From Candidatus Pacearchaeota archaeon (lineage in GTDB: Archaea; Nanobdellota; Nanobdellia; Pacearchaeales; GW2011-AR1), in contig VGKO01000004.1 of NCBI GenBank assembly GCA_016867035.1, forward strand, positions 1-43,333: a stretch of 43,333 bases of DNA, given 5' to 3'. The translations under genes and the position numbers were made by a program. Positions 8,338 through 16,920 of the stretch are shown here, piece by piece; position 1 is the first letter of the stretch; each line of letters opens with the position of its first letter. Below the pieces are notes generated by a model. The model was not told the origin of the DNA. It ran no database searches and saw only the letters and a program-made list of their open reading frames with translations.

Positions 8338-8669
8338 TGTACGGAAGTGGAAGTTCTTTTGGAGGATTTCGCGGCAATAGTGGCGGCGGAGGCTTCAGAA
8401 GAGGCGGTGGCGGATTTAGAAAACCTTTCAACAGAGGACCAAGAGAAATGACTAAAATCAAGTGTTCTCAATGCGGAAAGGAAGACGAAGTCCCATTCAA
8501 GCCAAGAGAAGGAACTAGCGTTCTTTGTAAAGAATGTTATTTCAAGTCAAAAGGCATAGAACCAAGAAAGCCTTTCAACAAAGAAGAACAAAAGCCTAAG
8601 AAAGAATCTCAAGAAGAATCTTTTGACGAAGCAGAAGCAAGCGAAGAATCTGAAGAAGAACAATTCTAA
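8338..8669 (+). CDS. Gly/Arg-rich (RGG-like) protein with CxxC-x17-CxxC zinc ribbon
   Basis: MYGSGSSFGGFRGNSGGGGFRRGGGGFRKPFNRGPREMTKIKCSQCGKEDEVPFKPREGTSVLCKECYFKSKG; SD GGAGG. Track gives 8337; boundary +/-1. Confidence 0.8.
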
Positions 8670-8824
8670 GATTTTAGCAGTTCATCAATTTATTTTATTT
8701 TTATTTTGCCTTTTATTTTTTAGGTATTTAATTTTAGAGATTTTTAATTTATAGAGAAGATTTAATTAGGAATTCAACAAAGCAAAAAGCGAGCTTAAAG
8801 ATAAGAGTAGAAAATCCCTAATAA

Positions 8825-9400
8825 CTAGTAATTCTCTTCTAAAACTTCATAATAAGCTTTAGGATGTGAACAAGCAGGGCACATATCAGGAGCATCCTTG
8901 CCTTCATGAACATAACCACAGTTTCTACATTTCCACTTAACAACTTTTTCTTTCTTGAAAACATGATTTTTCTTAACATTTTCTAGAAGCTTGCGATATC
9001 TTTTTTCGTGTTGCTCTTCAACTTCTGCTATCTCTTTAAAAGCCTTAGCAACAGCAACATATCCTTCTTCTCTAGCTTTTTTTTCAAATTCCTTATATAA
9101 AACGCTCCATTCCATTTTTTCTCCATCTGCTGCAGCAAGAAGATTTTCCTCTGTACTTGAGATTTTTCCAGCAGGATAGCTAGCTTCGATTGTTACTTCT
9201 CCGCCCTCAAGAAATTTAAAGAAAACTTTAGCATGTTCTTTTTCATTATCAGCTGTCTCAAGGAATATTGCTGATATTTGTTCAAATCCTGCTTTTTTAG
9301 CTACACTTGCAAAATAAGTATATCTATTTCTTGCTTGGCTCTCACCAGCAAATGCTTTAAGAAGATTTTTTTCTGTTTCACTTCCTTTTATGCTTTTCAT
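8825..9400 (-). CDS. Rubrerythrin
   Basis: EXXH diiron helices (FAGESQARNRYTYFA, DNEKEHAKVFFKFLEGG, EVEEQHEKRYRKLLEN) plus rubredoxin WKCRNCGYVHEGKDAPDMCPACSHPKAYYEV. Confidence 0.95.
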   Translation of the reverse strand: MKSIKGSETEKNLLKAFAGESQARNRYTYFASVAKKAGFEQISAIFLETADNEKEHAKVFFKFLEGGEVTIEASYPAGKISSTEENLLAAADGEKMEWSVLYKEFEKKAREEGYVAVAKAFKEIAEVEEQHEKRYRKLLENVKKNHVFKKEKVVKWKCRNCGYVHEGKDAPDMCPACSHPKAYYEVLEENY

Positions 9401-9491
9401 ATTTATTTACTATTTTTTAAGTTTAAAAGGTTTTTCTATTATCTAAAAGTACAATGGAAATACTTTAATATACTAAATATTCTTAAATTAA

Positions 9492-10091
9492 GTGGTAAAA
9501 AGATACATCTCATTTGATATTGAAGCTTCAGGTCCAACACCGGGAAAATATTCTATGTTATCCTTGGGAGCATGTGTGGTTGGAAGTACTTCAACTCAGT
9601 TTTATAGGGAAATTAAACCAATAAGTAGAAATCTAATTGTTCAATCTATGCGAGTAGGCGCAATAGGATTAAGATGCTTAAAGAATTTAAAAACGGATGA
9701 ATTTAATCCAAGAAGTGAGCAGTTTAATCCCCATAAGGTTTTGGAAGTTCTTGATAAAAAAGGCGAAGCTCCTACAAAAGTAATGCAGGAATATGCAGAG
9801 TGGGTTGAAGAGGTAACAAGAGGATTCGAACCTATTGAAGCAGCAGCCCCTTTAAAATTCGACGGCATGTTTACTTCATGGTATTTTGACAATTTTTATC
9901 AAGGTCAAAATCCATTTGGGCATAGGGGCGAAGATATAAACTCAATGTATCGAGGAGTAATGAGGGATCCCAATGCTAAGATATCACAATTGAAAATTAG
10001 GGGAAAAAATTTACCTCATAATGCTCTTGAAGATGCAATTATTCAAGCAAAAGAATTTGAAAAGGTTTTAGAATTATTAAGGCAAAGGTAG
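9492..10091 (+). CDS. DnaQ-like 3'-5' exonuclease (GTG start)
   Basis: RYISFDIEASGPTPGKYSMLSLGA and NALEDAIIQAKEF. Confidence 0.75.
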   Translation: MVKRYISFDIEASGPTPGKYSMLSLGACVVGSTSTQFYREIKPISRNLIVQSMRVGAIGLRCLKNLKTDEFNPRSEQFNPHKVLEVLDKKGEAPTKVMQEYAEWVEEVTRGFEPIEAAAPLKFDGMFTSWYFDNFYQGQNPFGHRGEDINSMYRGVMRDPNAKISQLKIRGKNLPHNALEDAIIQAKEFEKVLELLRQR

Positions 10092-10104
10092 TTCTCTTTC
10101 TTAC

Positions 10105-10647
10105 CTACTCAACAAGCACAGCAACTGCAATAGTTGTTGTCCACAAACCATCTTTATTTCCTTCTGCTGATTGGACTAAATTAGAGGTTCTAAAGATTTG
10201 TCCGCTGGCCTTATAGGCTTGCTCGCGTTCTTCCCAAGCAGTATTAGAGTCAAATTCAATTCCTAAAGTTGTTGCAAGCATTGTTGCTGCTAAGTCTTCC
10301 GCATACTCTCCTGCTTTTTCTCCTTTTTCACCAAAAGAATGATGTTCTGATAAATATCCGTAGTTATTTGTATCTTTTGGAAGAGCAGCACCTATGGCAC
10401 TCGAGATTAATCTATTTGGCTCGCAAGTTTCATTTCTCGCCATAACGCAAAAAACTATTTGTCCTGGTTTTAACAAACCAAGTCCTTCTTCTTTAGAAAT
10501 TATTTTGCAATTTGGAGGCAAGATACTAGAAACATAAACTAAATTAAATTTTTCTATTCCTGCATTTCTTAAGGCAGTCTCAAAAGAAGCAAGTTTGTCT
10601 TTATGTACGCCCACTCCTTTAGTAAAAAATATTTTCGTTGGAATCAT
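10105..10647 (-). CDS. pdaD: Pyruvoyl-dependent arginine decarboxylase
   Basis: [41 protein letters not shown] with the SS self-cleavage site; [21 protein letters not shown]. Confidence 0.93.
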   Translation of the reverse strand: MIPTKIFFTKGVGVHKDKLASFETALRNAGIEKFNLVYVSSILPPNCKIISKEEGLGLLKPGQIVFCVMARNETCEPNRLISSAIGAALPKDTNNYGYLSEHHSFGEKGEKAGEYAEDLAATMLATTLGIEFDSNTAWEEREQAYKASGQIFRTSNLVQSAEGNKDGLWTTTIAVAVLVE

Positions 10648-10706
10648 TTATTATCTCTTAACTAAATTAAAAAACACTTATTTAAAAAACTATGCCTCAT
10701 TCTAAA

Positions 10707-10789
10707 CGCCCACGCCAGGAGTCGAACCTGGGCACCCAGTGAAGGGTTCAGCTTTCCAGGCTGATGCAATACCGTTATGCGACGTGGGC
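10707..10789 (-). tRNA. tRNA-Ser (anticodon GGA)
   Basis: Acceptor GCCCACG/CGTGGGC, anticodon arm TCAGC-CTGGAAA-GCTGA, long variable arm ACCC...GGGT, T-arm CCAGG-TTCGACT-CCTGG; no encoded CCA. Confidence 0.95.
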
Positions 10790-10915
10790 TTTACTAATTA
10801 ATTAGAAATCTTGGTTTTAAACCTTGCTATTGGGTTTTTATAAACCAATAAGGATGTTTCAATTCATATTTTTTATAACCTATTTATTTAAAAAAGCTAA
10901 AGCTTTTGTTAAACC

Positions 10916-11476
10916 ATGAATGCAAGAGAGAAACTTTTCAGAGATTGGACAAAACTAGATTGGGACGAGTACTATATGGCTCAGACTTTTTTAATAGCCA
11001 TGCGATCGCCTGATCCTGCTACTAAACAAGGTTGTTATGCTGTAGGCCCAAATCATGAGCCCCTTAGCATGGGTTATAATGCTCCGCCAAGAGGATGTTT
11101 AGATTCAGAAATTCCTTTAACAAGACCTGAAAAATATCCTTTCTTTTTACATGCAGAAGAAAACACAATTGGTAATTCAGCAAGAAGAGGAATTGCTTTG
11201 GAGGGCTCGACTTTTTATATAACCGGGCATCCTTGCGCAAGATGTTTCAGAAATATTCTACAAGTTGGAGCAAGAAGAGTTGTTTATGGACCTGTTACTT
11301 CAAATAAGCAATGCGTCTCCCCTGAAGACCTGAAAGCAATTGAATTAATGCTTAAAGGTAGAAAAGATTTTTCTTTAGAAGATTTTAAACGCGATGGGAA
11401 AAAAGCAGCAAGAATCATGCAAATGGCTATTGATTTATTTAATTTGGAGATGAGAGGGCAACCCCGAGGAGATTAA
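10916..11476 (+). CDS. dCMP/cytidine deaminase-family zinc protein
   Basis: HAEEN...TGHPCARCFRNILQ. Confidence 0.85.
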   Translation: MNAREKLFRDWTKLDWDEYYMAQTFLIAMRSPDPATKQGCYAVGPNHEPLSMGYNAPPRGCLDSEIPLTRPEKYPFFLHAEENTIGNSARRGIALEGSTFYITGHPCARCFRNILQVGARRVVYGPVTSNKQCVSPEDLKAIELMLKGRKDFSLEDFKRDGKKAARIMQMAIDLFNLEMRGQPRGD

Positions 11477-11490
11477 AACAAAACCCTTTT

Positions 11491-11697
11491 CTAAGAGCCC
11501 ACATAAGGATGCTTGGAATTTAGCATTCTATGTCTTTCTAAATTTGTCTGCACCTTAGAGAAAGCCTCTTCCAAGACTTCTCTAACTAAATTGTCTTCTG
11601 GATTCCTAATTCCTAAGCTTTCAAGTTCTTCAATAGGCATTTGTCTAAGCAAAGCATATCTTATCTTTCTTATTCCTTCTTCTAATGTTTGGTACAT
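11491..11697 (-). CDS. Small helical hypothetical protein
   Basis: 68-aa ORF, MYQTLEEGIRKIRYALLRQMPIEELESLGIRNPEDNL; no family recognised. Confidence 0.4.
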   Translation of the reverse strand: MYQTLEEGIRKIRYALLRQMPIEELESLGIRNPEDNLVREVLEEAFSKVQTNLERHRMLNSKHPYVGS

Positions 11698-11731
11698 ATT
11701 TTATTTCCTCCTGCTTTCGCTATTTATTTGA

Positions 11732-12415
11732 TTATTTGATTTGTTTCTTGATATTACGAATATTCCCTCTTGGAGATATTAAGAAAATATCTCCTGGTTG
11801 TGTTTTATCAAGTGTTTTTTTAACAATAATTTTTGCTATTCTTTTTGAACTTCCCAATTTGCAAAGCGGGATTGTTTTAATTCCAAGTTTATTAAAAGAA
11901 AGATTTACTGCTTTCAATCCGGGGGTATTCATTGAAGGCACACAAAAGCATAGCATATTAAATTCTTTAGATTTAATCCTGTTGAGCTCGATTATTTGAT
12001 GTTTGGCTATTATGTATGGCTTAATTAAATTACAATCTCTTCTAAAAGACCATTTACTTCCAAAGATAATTACTTTACCATTTACCTGATTTACGTTCCC
12101 CCTTAGGGTGTTTAATGTTTGATTAATAAAACCAATATTACATTGAAATGCTTTAACCCAATCCTCTTTAGTTAACTGATTGGGTTTTTTGGCACCTGCA
12201 AAACCTATAACGCAGAAGATTAAATTAATTTTAGGCAGTTTAATTTTAATTTCTTCCAAAACTCTCTGAAAATCTGTCTTGTTAGAGATATCTATCTGAA
12301 AATCAGCATCCTCTGATCTACCTATTGTGAATATATTAAAGCTTTTCTTCTTAAGATTATTGCATATTTCTTTTCCAAAACCCCTTGTTCCACCTATTAC
12401 TAGGGCTGTTTGCAT
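11732..12415 (-). CDS. Short-chain dehydrogenase/reductase
   Basis: ALVIGGTRGFGKEI (Rossmann) and PYIIAK (YxxxK). Confidence 0.8.
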   Translation of the reverse strand: MQTALVIGGTRGFGKEICNNLKKKSFNIFTIGRSEDADFQIDISNKTDFQRVLEEIKIKLPKINLIFCVIGFAGAKKPNQLTKEDWVKAFQCNIGFINQTLNTLRGNVNQVNGKVIIFGSKWSFRRDCNLIKPYIIAKHQIIELNRIKSKEFNMLCFCVPSMNTPGLKAVNLSFNKLGIKTIPLCKLGSSKRIAKIIVKKTLDKTQPGDIFLISPRGNIRNIKKQIK

Positions 12416-13170
12416 TCAACATTATCAACTCTTTTAAAATTTAATTCATTATTGATTTGACTTGCAGAACGAACAAAGTTTTCTCTAACTTCTTCGGCAA
12501 AAGGATTCATGGTTTGCATGTTATTGAAAAGAGCAGGAGTATCATTTTTTATAATCTCTACAATGTTCATTAAATCATCAAAGGTTTTTGTACTTAATTC
12601 TATTCGCGTAATATTAGTTTTATTGCAAACCCTACCAATAAAATGCGTAAGTGCTTGGGAGAAAGCCATTTGTCTATCATGTTCTTGGGCTGTTGTTAAA
12701 ATAACCTTTAATCCTAATTTTTCGCAAAAGTTTTTTGTTTTTTCTATAGTTTTAGGATTTGCTCTAACATTTACTAAGGCAATTTTCATTCCTTTTATTG
12801 AATTTGGTGCAGATTGTGGCCCGAATAAAGGATGTGTACCAATAATTTCTATATTTTTAGGAAGAATTTCTTGCATAGCTCGGCAAGAAAATATCTTAAG
12901 AGAACAAACGTCCAAGACAAGAGTTCCTTGAGAGATTTTATCTTTTATAGTTTCAAGTATACTAACAAGATTTTCCATTGGAACAGCCAAAATTATTATC
13001 TTACTTCTGCAGGCTTCTTCAAGACTAGTAAACTTGGCTCCAATTTTCTGCGCTTCAGGGGTTTTATCAATACTATCATTTACAAGAACTCTAGTTCCAG
13101 TAGAAACTAAATGTTTTGCAACAAGTTTTCCAAAATTTCCAAAACCAATTATGCTAATTTGGTTTTCCAT
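12400..13170 (-). CDS. tyrA: Prephenate/arogenate dehydrogenase-like
   Basis: ISIIGFGNFGKLVAKHL, VLDVCSLK, GTHPLFGPQSAPNSIKGMKIAL, EHDRQMAFSQALTHFIGR. Confidence 0.85.
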   Translation of the reverse strand: MENQISIIGFGNFGKLVAKHLVSTGTRVLVNDSIDKTPEAQKIGAKFTSLEEACRSKIIILAVPMENLVSILETIKDKISQGTLVLDVCSLKIFSCRAMQEILPKNIEIIGTHPLFGPQSAPNSIKGMKIALVNVRANPKTIEKTKNFCEKLGLKVILTTAQEHDRQMAFSQALTHFIGRVCNKTNITRIELSTKTFDDLMNIVEIIKNDTPALFNNMQTMNPFAEEVRENFVRSASQINNELNFKRVDNVECKQP

Positions 13171-13439
13171 GTTAGTTGCTCCTGAAGTTTTCTTGACTCA
13201 GATATAATTGTCTGAAAAATATTTATGCTCTGTTTTGGATTCTGGCTTAATTGAGCAATTTTCTCTAGAACTTTCTGCTCACGTAGGGGTTGGAAAATAG
13301 GTAAACCAAGATTTTGTTTTAAATCCAAGATATTCCTGACTATTTCAAATCTTTTATCTATTAGCTTTACTAGAGCTTTATCTATTTGGTTTATTTTCTG
13401 TCTTTCTATTTCAAGTGAGCTTATAGTTTTATTTTCCAT
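13149..13439 (-). CDS. Chorismate mutase (AroQ type)
   Basis: RQKINQIDKALVKLIDKRFEIVRNILDLKQNLGLPIFQPLREQKVLEKI. Confidence 0.85.
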   Translation of the reverse strand: MENKTISSLEIERQKINQIDKALVKLIDKRFEIVRNILDLKQNLGLPIFQPLREQKVLEKIAQLSQNPKQSINIFQTIISESRKLQEQLTWKTKLA

Positions 13440-13485
13440 ATTCTGAAGCTTGTTCTCTACAAGCGAGGAGCCAGAAAATATTCAT
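13429..13485 (-). CDS. Candidate 18-aa leader peptide (uORF) overlapping the chorismate mutase start
   Basis: MNIFWLLACREQASEYGK*; ATG lies in the loop/stem of a 9-bp hairpin and the stop overlaps the CM start region. Confidence 0.25.
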   Translation of the reverse strand: MNIFWLLACREQASEYGK

Positions 13486-13492
13486 TTTCTGG
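13448..13492 (-). promoter_or_regulatory. Tandem hairpins in the chorismate mutase leader
   Basis: GCTTGT-TCTCT-ACAAGC (13448-13464) and CCAGAAAAT-ATTC-ATTTTCTGG (13471-13492), both perfect stems. Confidence 0.5.
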
Positions 13493-13551
13493 ATAATCTC
13501 TTAAAAACAGGTACCTTTAAAGATATTACTGAAGAATATTCAATAATTAAG

Positions 13552-13568
13552 CGAAAAGCTTATAAATA
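13552..13568 (+). promoter_or_regulatory. Archaeal BRE/TATA promoter
   Basis: cgaaaagcttataaata, TATA about 25 nt upstream of ATG 13588, fitting a leaderless transcript. Confidence 0.6.
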
Positions 13569-13587
13569 GTTGAATATTATACAATTT

Positions 13588-13731
13588 ATGACTAAAAACG
13601 ACACGATTGTTAAAACCGAGATTCTTGATGAAAAATCGGAAAAAATAAAGAAGGCAAAGCAGCTTTATTTTATTCTTAATGAACTGACTTTTGGTAAATC
13701 AAAAACCAATAAAGCTATAGGATTAAACTAG
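13588..13731 (+). CDS. 47-aa hypothetical protein in front of the Lrp/AsnC gene
   Basis: Own translation MTKNDTIVKTEILDEKSEKIKKAKQLYFILNELTFGKSKTNKAIGLN*; well-placed TATA box. Confidence 0.5.
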   Translation: MTKNDTIVKTEILDEKSEKIKKAKQLYFILNELTFGKSKTNKAIGLN

Positions 13732-13746
13732 AATCAATCAAATTTC

Positions 13747-14199
13747 ATGAAAGATATAAAACCAAAACTAATAGAATTATTTAAGGAAGGTAATTGCACC
13801 CCCCAGATTTCAGTTATAGCTAAAAAACTCAAAGAACCAAGTACAACTATTCATTATAATATTAAAAAACTCGAACAAGAGGGTGCAATAAAAAGTTATA
13901 AGGCTGTTTTTGATTATAAAAAAATTGAAGAGGGCCACTGCACTTTTGTTTTTATTAATTTGGCTCGAGAAAGTTACGCTGATCCTGAAAAAGTAGGTGC
14001 AGAACTAGCCCGAGACTCTAGAGTTGAAAGCGTTGATATTTGTACAGGAGAATATGAACTAATTGTTAAACTAAGAACAAAAGACATAGACGAGTATTAT
14101 GCAACCATTAAAGAATGGGTTAAAAAATTTCAATTCATAAAAACAGTTAGCATGAATTCTTTAAAACAAATAAAAACAGAGTTTGTTAAACTGGATTAG
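13747..14199 (+). CDS. Lrp/AsnC-family transcription regulator
   Basis: N-terminal HTH (AKKLKEPSTTIHYNIKKLEQEGAIKSYKAVFDYKKIEEGHCTFVFI) plus RAM-like domain (VESVDICTGEYELIVKLRTKDIDEYYATI). Confidence 0.88.
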   Translation: MKDIKPKLIELFKEGNCTPQISVIAKKLKEPSTTIHYNIKKLEQEGAIKSYKAVFDYKKIEEGHCTFVFINLARESYADPEKVGAELARDSRVESVDICTGEYELIVKLRTKDIDEYYATIKEWVKKFQFIKTVSMNSLKQIKTEFVKLD

Positions 14200-14206
14200 C
14201 TATTTT

Positions 14207-15025
14207 TTATTTTTTTGTATTTGTTGGGAGAACATAAAAAACTTCATTATTGAACTCTAGTTTTCTAAATTCAAGTCCAAGTCTTTTTAACATTCTTTCA
14301 AACCAACCTCGATTGCTATAAGTCATGCTTCTGCCACCAAGAGTTTTGGTTGCAAAGCTAACCACCAGATTTTTGGTTTTTTCCCGAGCTTTTTTTATTA
14401 TTTCTTCTCCAAGTTTATGATTATTAATTCCTTCTTCAATTGTATCAATAAACTTAAACATAAAACCCAGGTCAGCTTCTGGGAGATTTTGATAGTTTTT
14501 TATATCTTTTAAATTAATAACAAAAGCTCTTCCTTCTATTCCTCTAATTTTAAAAAAATTATTAATTAGACTTGCGTCTTTTTCATTTATATCGTAGCAA
14601 TAATAAACAAGGGGTTTTTCTATAAAAACCGAGGAGATTGGGTTTAATCCGCAACCAAAATCTATTATAGCTCTTGGTTTACCCGTAATCTGAAATATTT
14701 TTTCATACAAATCCTCATAGAACTCGAGTCTTTCTTTGGTAGAGCGATTACTAGCAAGTATTTTTTTAATTAAATCTAGGTTTTTAGGATCTTTTTTTAA
14801 TTCTTCTAAGTAATCAGTTTTTTTACTATCTTTAATAAGAGAAAAGGTTGCATGTTTTTTGTGAAGCTTGGATTTTATCTGTTTTAAGATATTTTTTTCT
14901 TTTAATTCCTTCCAATTCACATTCTTCTTAATAAACTCTGCAATTTCTAATTCAATTACTTCTTTCGAGATATTTTTGTACTTCTTGCTTTTCTTTATAT
15001 TCTCAAGAATATGCTGGTGATTCAT
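14207..15025 (-). CDS. ArmA/Kgm (FmrO)-family 16S rRNA (guanine-N7)-methyltransferase-like protein
   Basis: KSKKYKNISKEVIELEI, NRSTKERLEFYEDLYEKIF, AIIDFGCGLNPIS, YYCYDINEKDASLIN, LVVSFATKTLGGRSMTYSNRGWFERML align by eye with the remembered ArmA sequence (SKKYENLDSDIVEKV, HSSTNERVATLNDFYTYVF, SILDFGCGFNPLA, YHAYDIDRAEIAFLSS, FVISFPIKSLSGKEKG..WFES). Confidence 0.82.
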   Translation of the reverse strand: MNHQHILENIKKSKKYKNISKEVIELEIAEFIKKNVNWKELKEKNILKQIKSKLHKKHATFSLIKDSKKTDYLEELKKDPKNLDLIKKILASNRSTKERLEFYEDLYEKIFQITGKPRAIIDFGCGLNPISSVFIEKPLVYYCYDINEKDASLINNFFKIRGIEGRAFVINLKDIKNYQNLPEADLGFMFKFIDTIEEGINNHKLGEEIIKKAREKTKNLVVSFATKTLGGRSMTYSNRGWFERMLKRLGLEFRKLEFNNEVFYVLPTNTKK

Positions 15026-15110
15026 ACTAAAGCCAGCAATATGGTAGTTTTAAGTTTATCGATTGATATAGAATTAAACACACCACCCTAATTATACAAA
15101 TATTTAAATA

Positions 15111-16055
15111 TTGTCTAAAAGGTATGGACTTATGGGAGAAGAGGAACAAAACGAAACTTATTTAACTAAAAGGCCAACTGTGGAAGCAGCAGAAGCTATT
15201 TTATTCAAACCATTTAAATGTCTTGACCATGGTTTTGTTAGACTTATGGATTATATGGGAAATGATGCGGCAATAGTTCAAGCAGCAAGAGTAAGTTATG
15301 GGAAGGGAACCAAGTCAGTTAGTGATGATAGGGGCTTAATTCGTTATTTACTTAGACATGAACATAATACTCCTCTTGAAATGGTAGAACTGAAGTTTCA
15401 TGCTAAGATGCCAATTTTTGTTGCAAGACAATGGGTTAGGCATAGAACCGCAAGCATCAATGAAATTTCAGGCAGATATTCTATTTTAGATAAAGAATTT
15501 TATGTTCCTGAACCTCAAGTTATAGCAGCCCAATCAACCAGTAATAAACAAGGAAGAGGAGAAGTAGTTACTCCGGAAGAAGCTGAGAGAGTTAGGAGTC
15601 TTATAACTCGCGAATCAGATAGGGCTTATGAAACCTATCAAGATTTGCTAAATGAAAGAGGTGCAGAAGGAATGCCAAAATTGGCTAGAGAATTAGCAAG
15701 AATGAATTTAACTTTAAATTCTTACACACAATGGTATTGGAAAACAGATTTGCATAATTTAATGCATTTTTTAAAATTAAGAACTGATAAACATGCACAA
15801 TATGAAATAAGAGTTTTTGCAGATGTTATGGCTGAAATGACTAAAGCCGTTGCACCTATGGCTTATGAGGCCTTTGAAGATTTTGTTGTTATAGGTAATA
15901 CCCTTAAACTTTCAAGATTAGAGAAAAAGGCACTTGGATTAATACTTGGAGGAAAATCCGCTGAAGAAGCGGCCCTTGCGATTTTCCCAGCTAAAAAAGA
16001 ACCTCTTTCCGGAGAAGGCAAGGAATTTTTAGCGAAGATGAAGGGGCTAGTTTAG
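15111..16055 (+). CDS. thyX: Flavin-dependent thymidylate synthase (TTG start)
   Basis: RHRTASINEISGRYS (ThyX motif RHRxxSxNxxSxRYS). Confidence 0.96.
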   Translation: MSKRYGLMGEEEQNETYLTKRPTVEAAEAILFKPFKCLDHGFVRLMDYMGNDAAIVQAARVSYGKGTKSVSDDRGLIRYLLRHEHNTPLEMVELKFHAKMPIFVARQWVRHRTASINEISGRYSILDKEFYVPEPQVIAAQSTSNKQGRGEVVTPEEAERVRSLITRESDRAYETYQDLLNERGAEGMPKLARELARMNLTLNSYTQWYWKTDLHNLMHFLKLRTDKHAQYEIRVFADVMAEMTKAVAPMAYEAFEDFVVIGNTLKLSRLEKKALGLILGGKSAEEAALAIFPAKKEPLSGEGKEFLAKMKGLV

Positions 16056-16086
16056 TCTTTTATTCTTTTTTACTTTTTAATAGCAG

Positions 16087-16179
16087 TTACAATAAATCCT
16101 TAATTTTACCAAAAACTTCTTCTGCAATATCCTCGCGAGTTCTAAATCCTTGGGTAATTGCTTTTAGTTGTACTTTCAT
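16087..16179 (-). CDS. 30-aa micro-ORF directly downstream of tmk
   Basis: MKVQLKAITQGFRTREDIAEEVFGKIKDLL*, starts 2 nt after the tmk stop. Confidence 0.3.
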   Translation of the reverse strand: MKVQLKAITQGFRTREDIAEEVFGKIKDLL

Positions 16180-16180
16180 T

Positions 16181-16819
16181 TTATTTGCTCAATTGTTCTT
16201 GATGGAATTTATCGAAAGCAGGAACAATTTGATTTTCAAAAATATCTATCGGTGAAGGGGTTCCATCAATTATAACTATCCTTCTTCCAGGTAAATCCTT
16301 TAATGCAAGATAATTAGCTCGGAGTTTTTCAATGAATTCTTTACTTTTCTCAAATTTTTGTTCTTCTTGTCTTTTTGCATCTTTTTTCATTCTTTGAATT
16401 GCTACTTCAACAGGAACATCAACTATAAAGGTTAAATCTGGCATCAAAATTCCCTGATGCATTGCAATAAGTTCTTGCACCGGTATTCCTTGAGCTTGTT
16501 GATAAGCAAGAGTGGATAAATCAAATCTGTCTGATATTACATGATGTCCTCTTTCTAGTTTTGGAGCAATTAATTCAGTAACATGTTCTTTTCTATCATT
16601 TACGAAAAGTTCGGCAAGTTTTCTGGCTTGACTATAGGGGTCAGAATCTTGTTTAAGTATTGCTCGAATATCTGCGTTTCTCCAAGGTTCTCTAGTCATA
16701 ACCATATGGGTATACTTGTTTAAATCAAACATATATTTTCCAAGAAGCCAGATTTGTGTACTTTTACCACAACCATCAATACCTTCAAAACTAATAAAAT
16801 ATCCTCTTTTAATCACCAT
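16181..16819 (-). CDS. tmk: Thymidylate kinase
   Basis: FISFEGIDGCGKSTQ, TREPW, DRFDLSTLAYQ. Confidence 0.93.
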   Translation of the reverse strand: MVIKRGYFISFEGIDGCGKSTQIWLLGKYMFDLNKYTHMVMTREPWRNADIRAILKQDSDPYSQARKLAELFVNDRKEHVTELIAPKLERGHHVISDRFDLSTLAYQQAQGIPVQELIAMHQGILMPDLTFIVDVPVEVAIQRMKKDAKRQEEQKFEKSKEFIEKLRANYLALKDLPGRRIVIIDGTPSPIDIFENQIVPAFDKFHQEQLSK

Positions 16820-16920
16820 CAGAAATCAACCATTTTCAGTCTTTATAAATTATTCTGTAGAAAAAAATATATGTTTTTGTTTAAGATGCTATTTAAACTA
16901 TAAAAATGGAAATTGTTATT

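Noticed and set aside
9641-9892. Minus-strand ORF 9641..9892
   Set aside because: Antisense to the exonuclease; compositional artefact.
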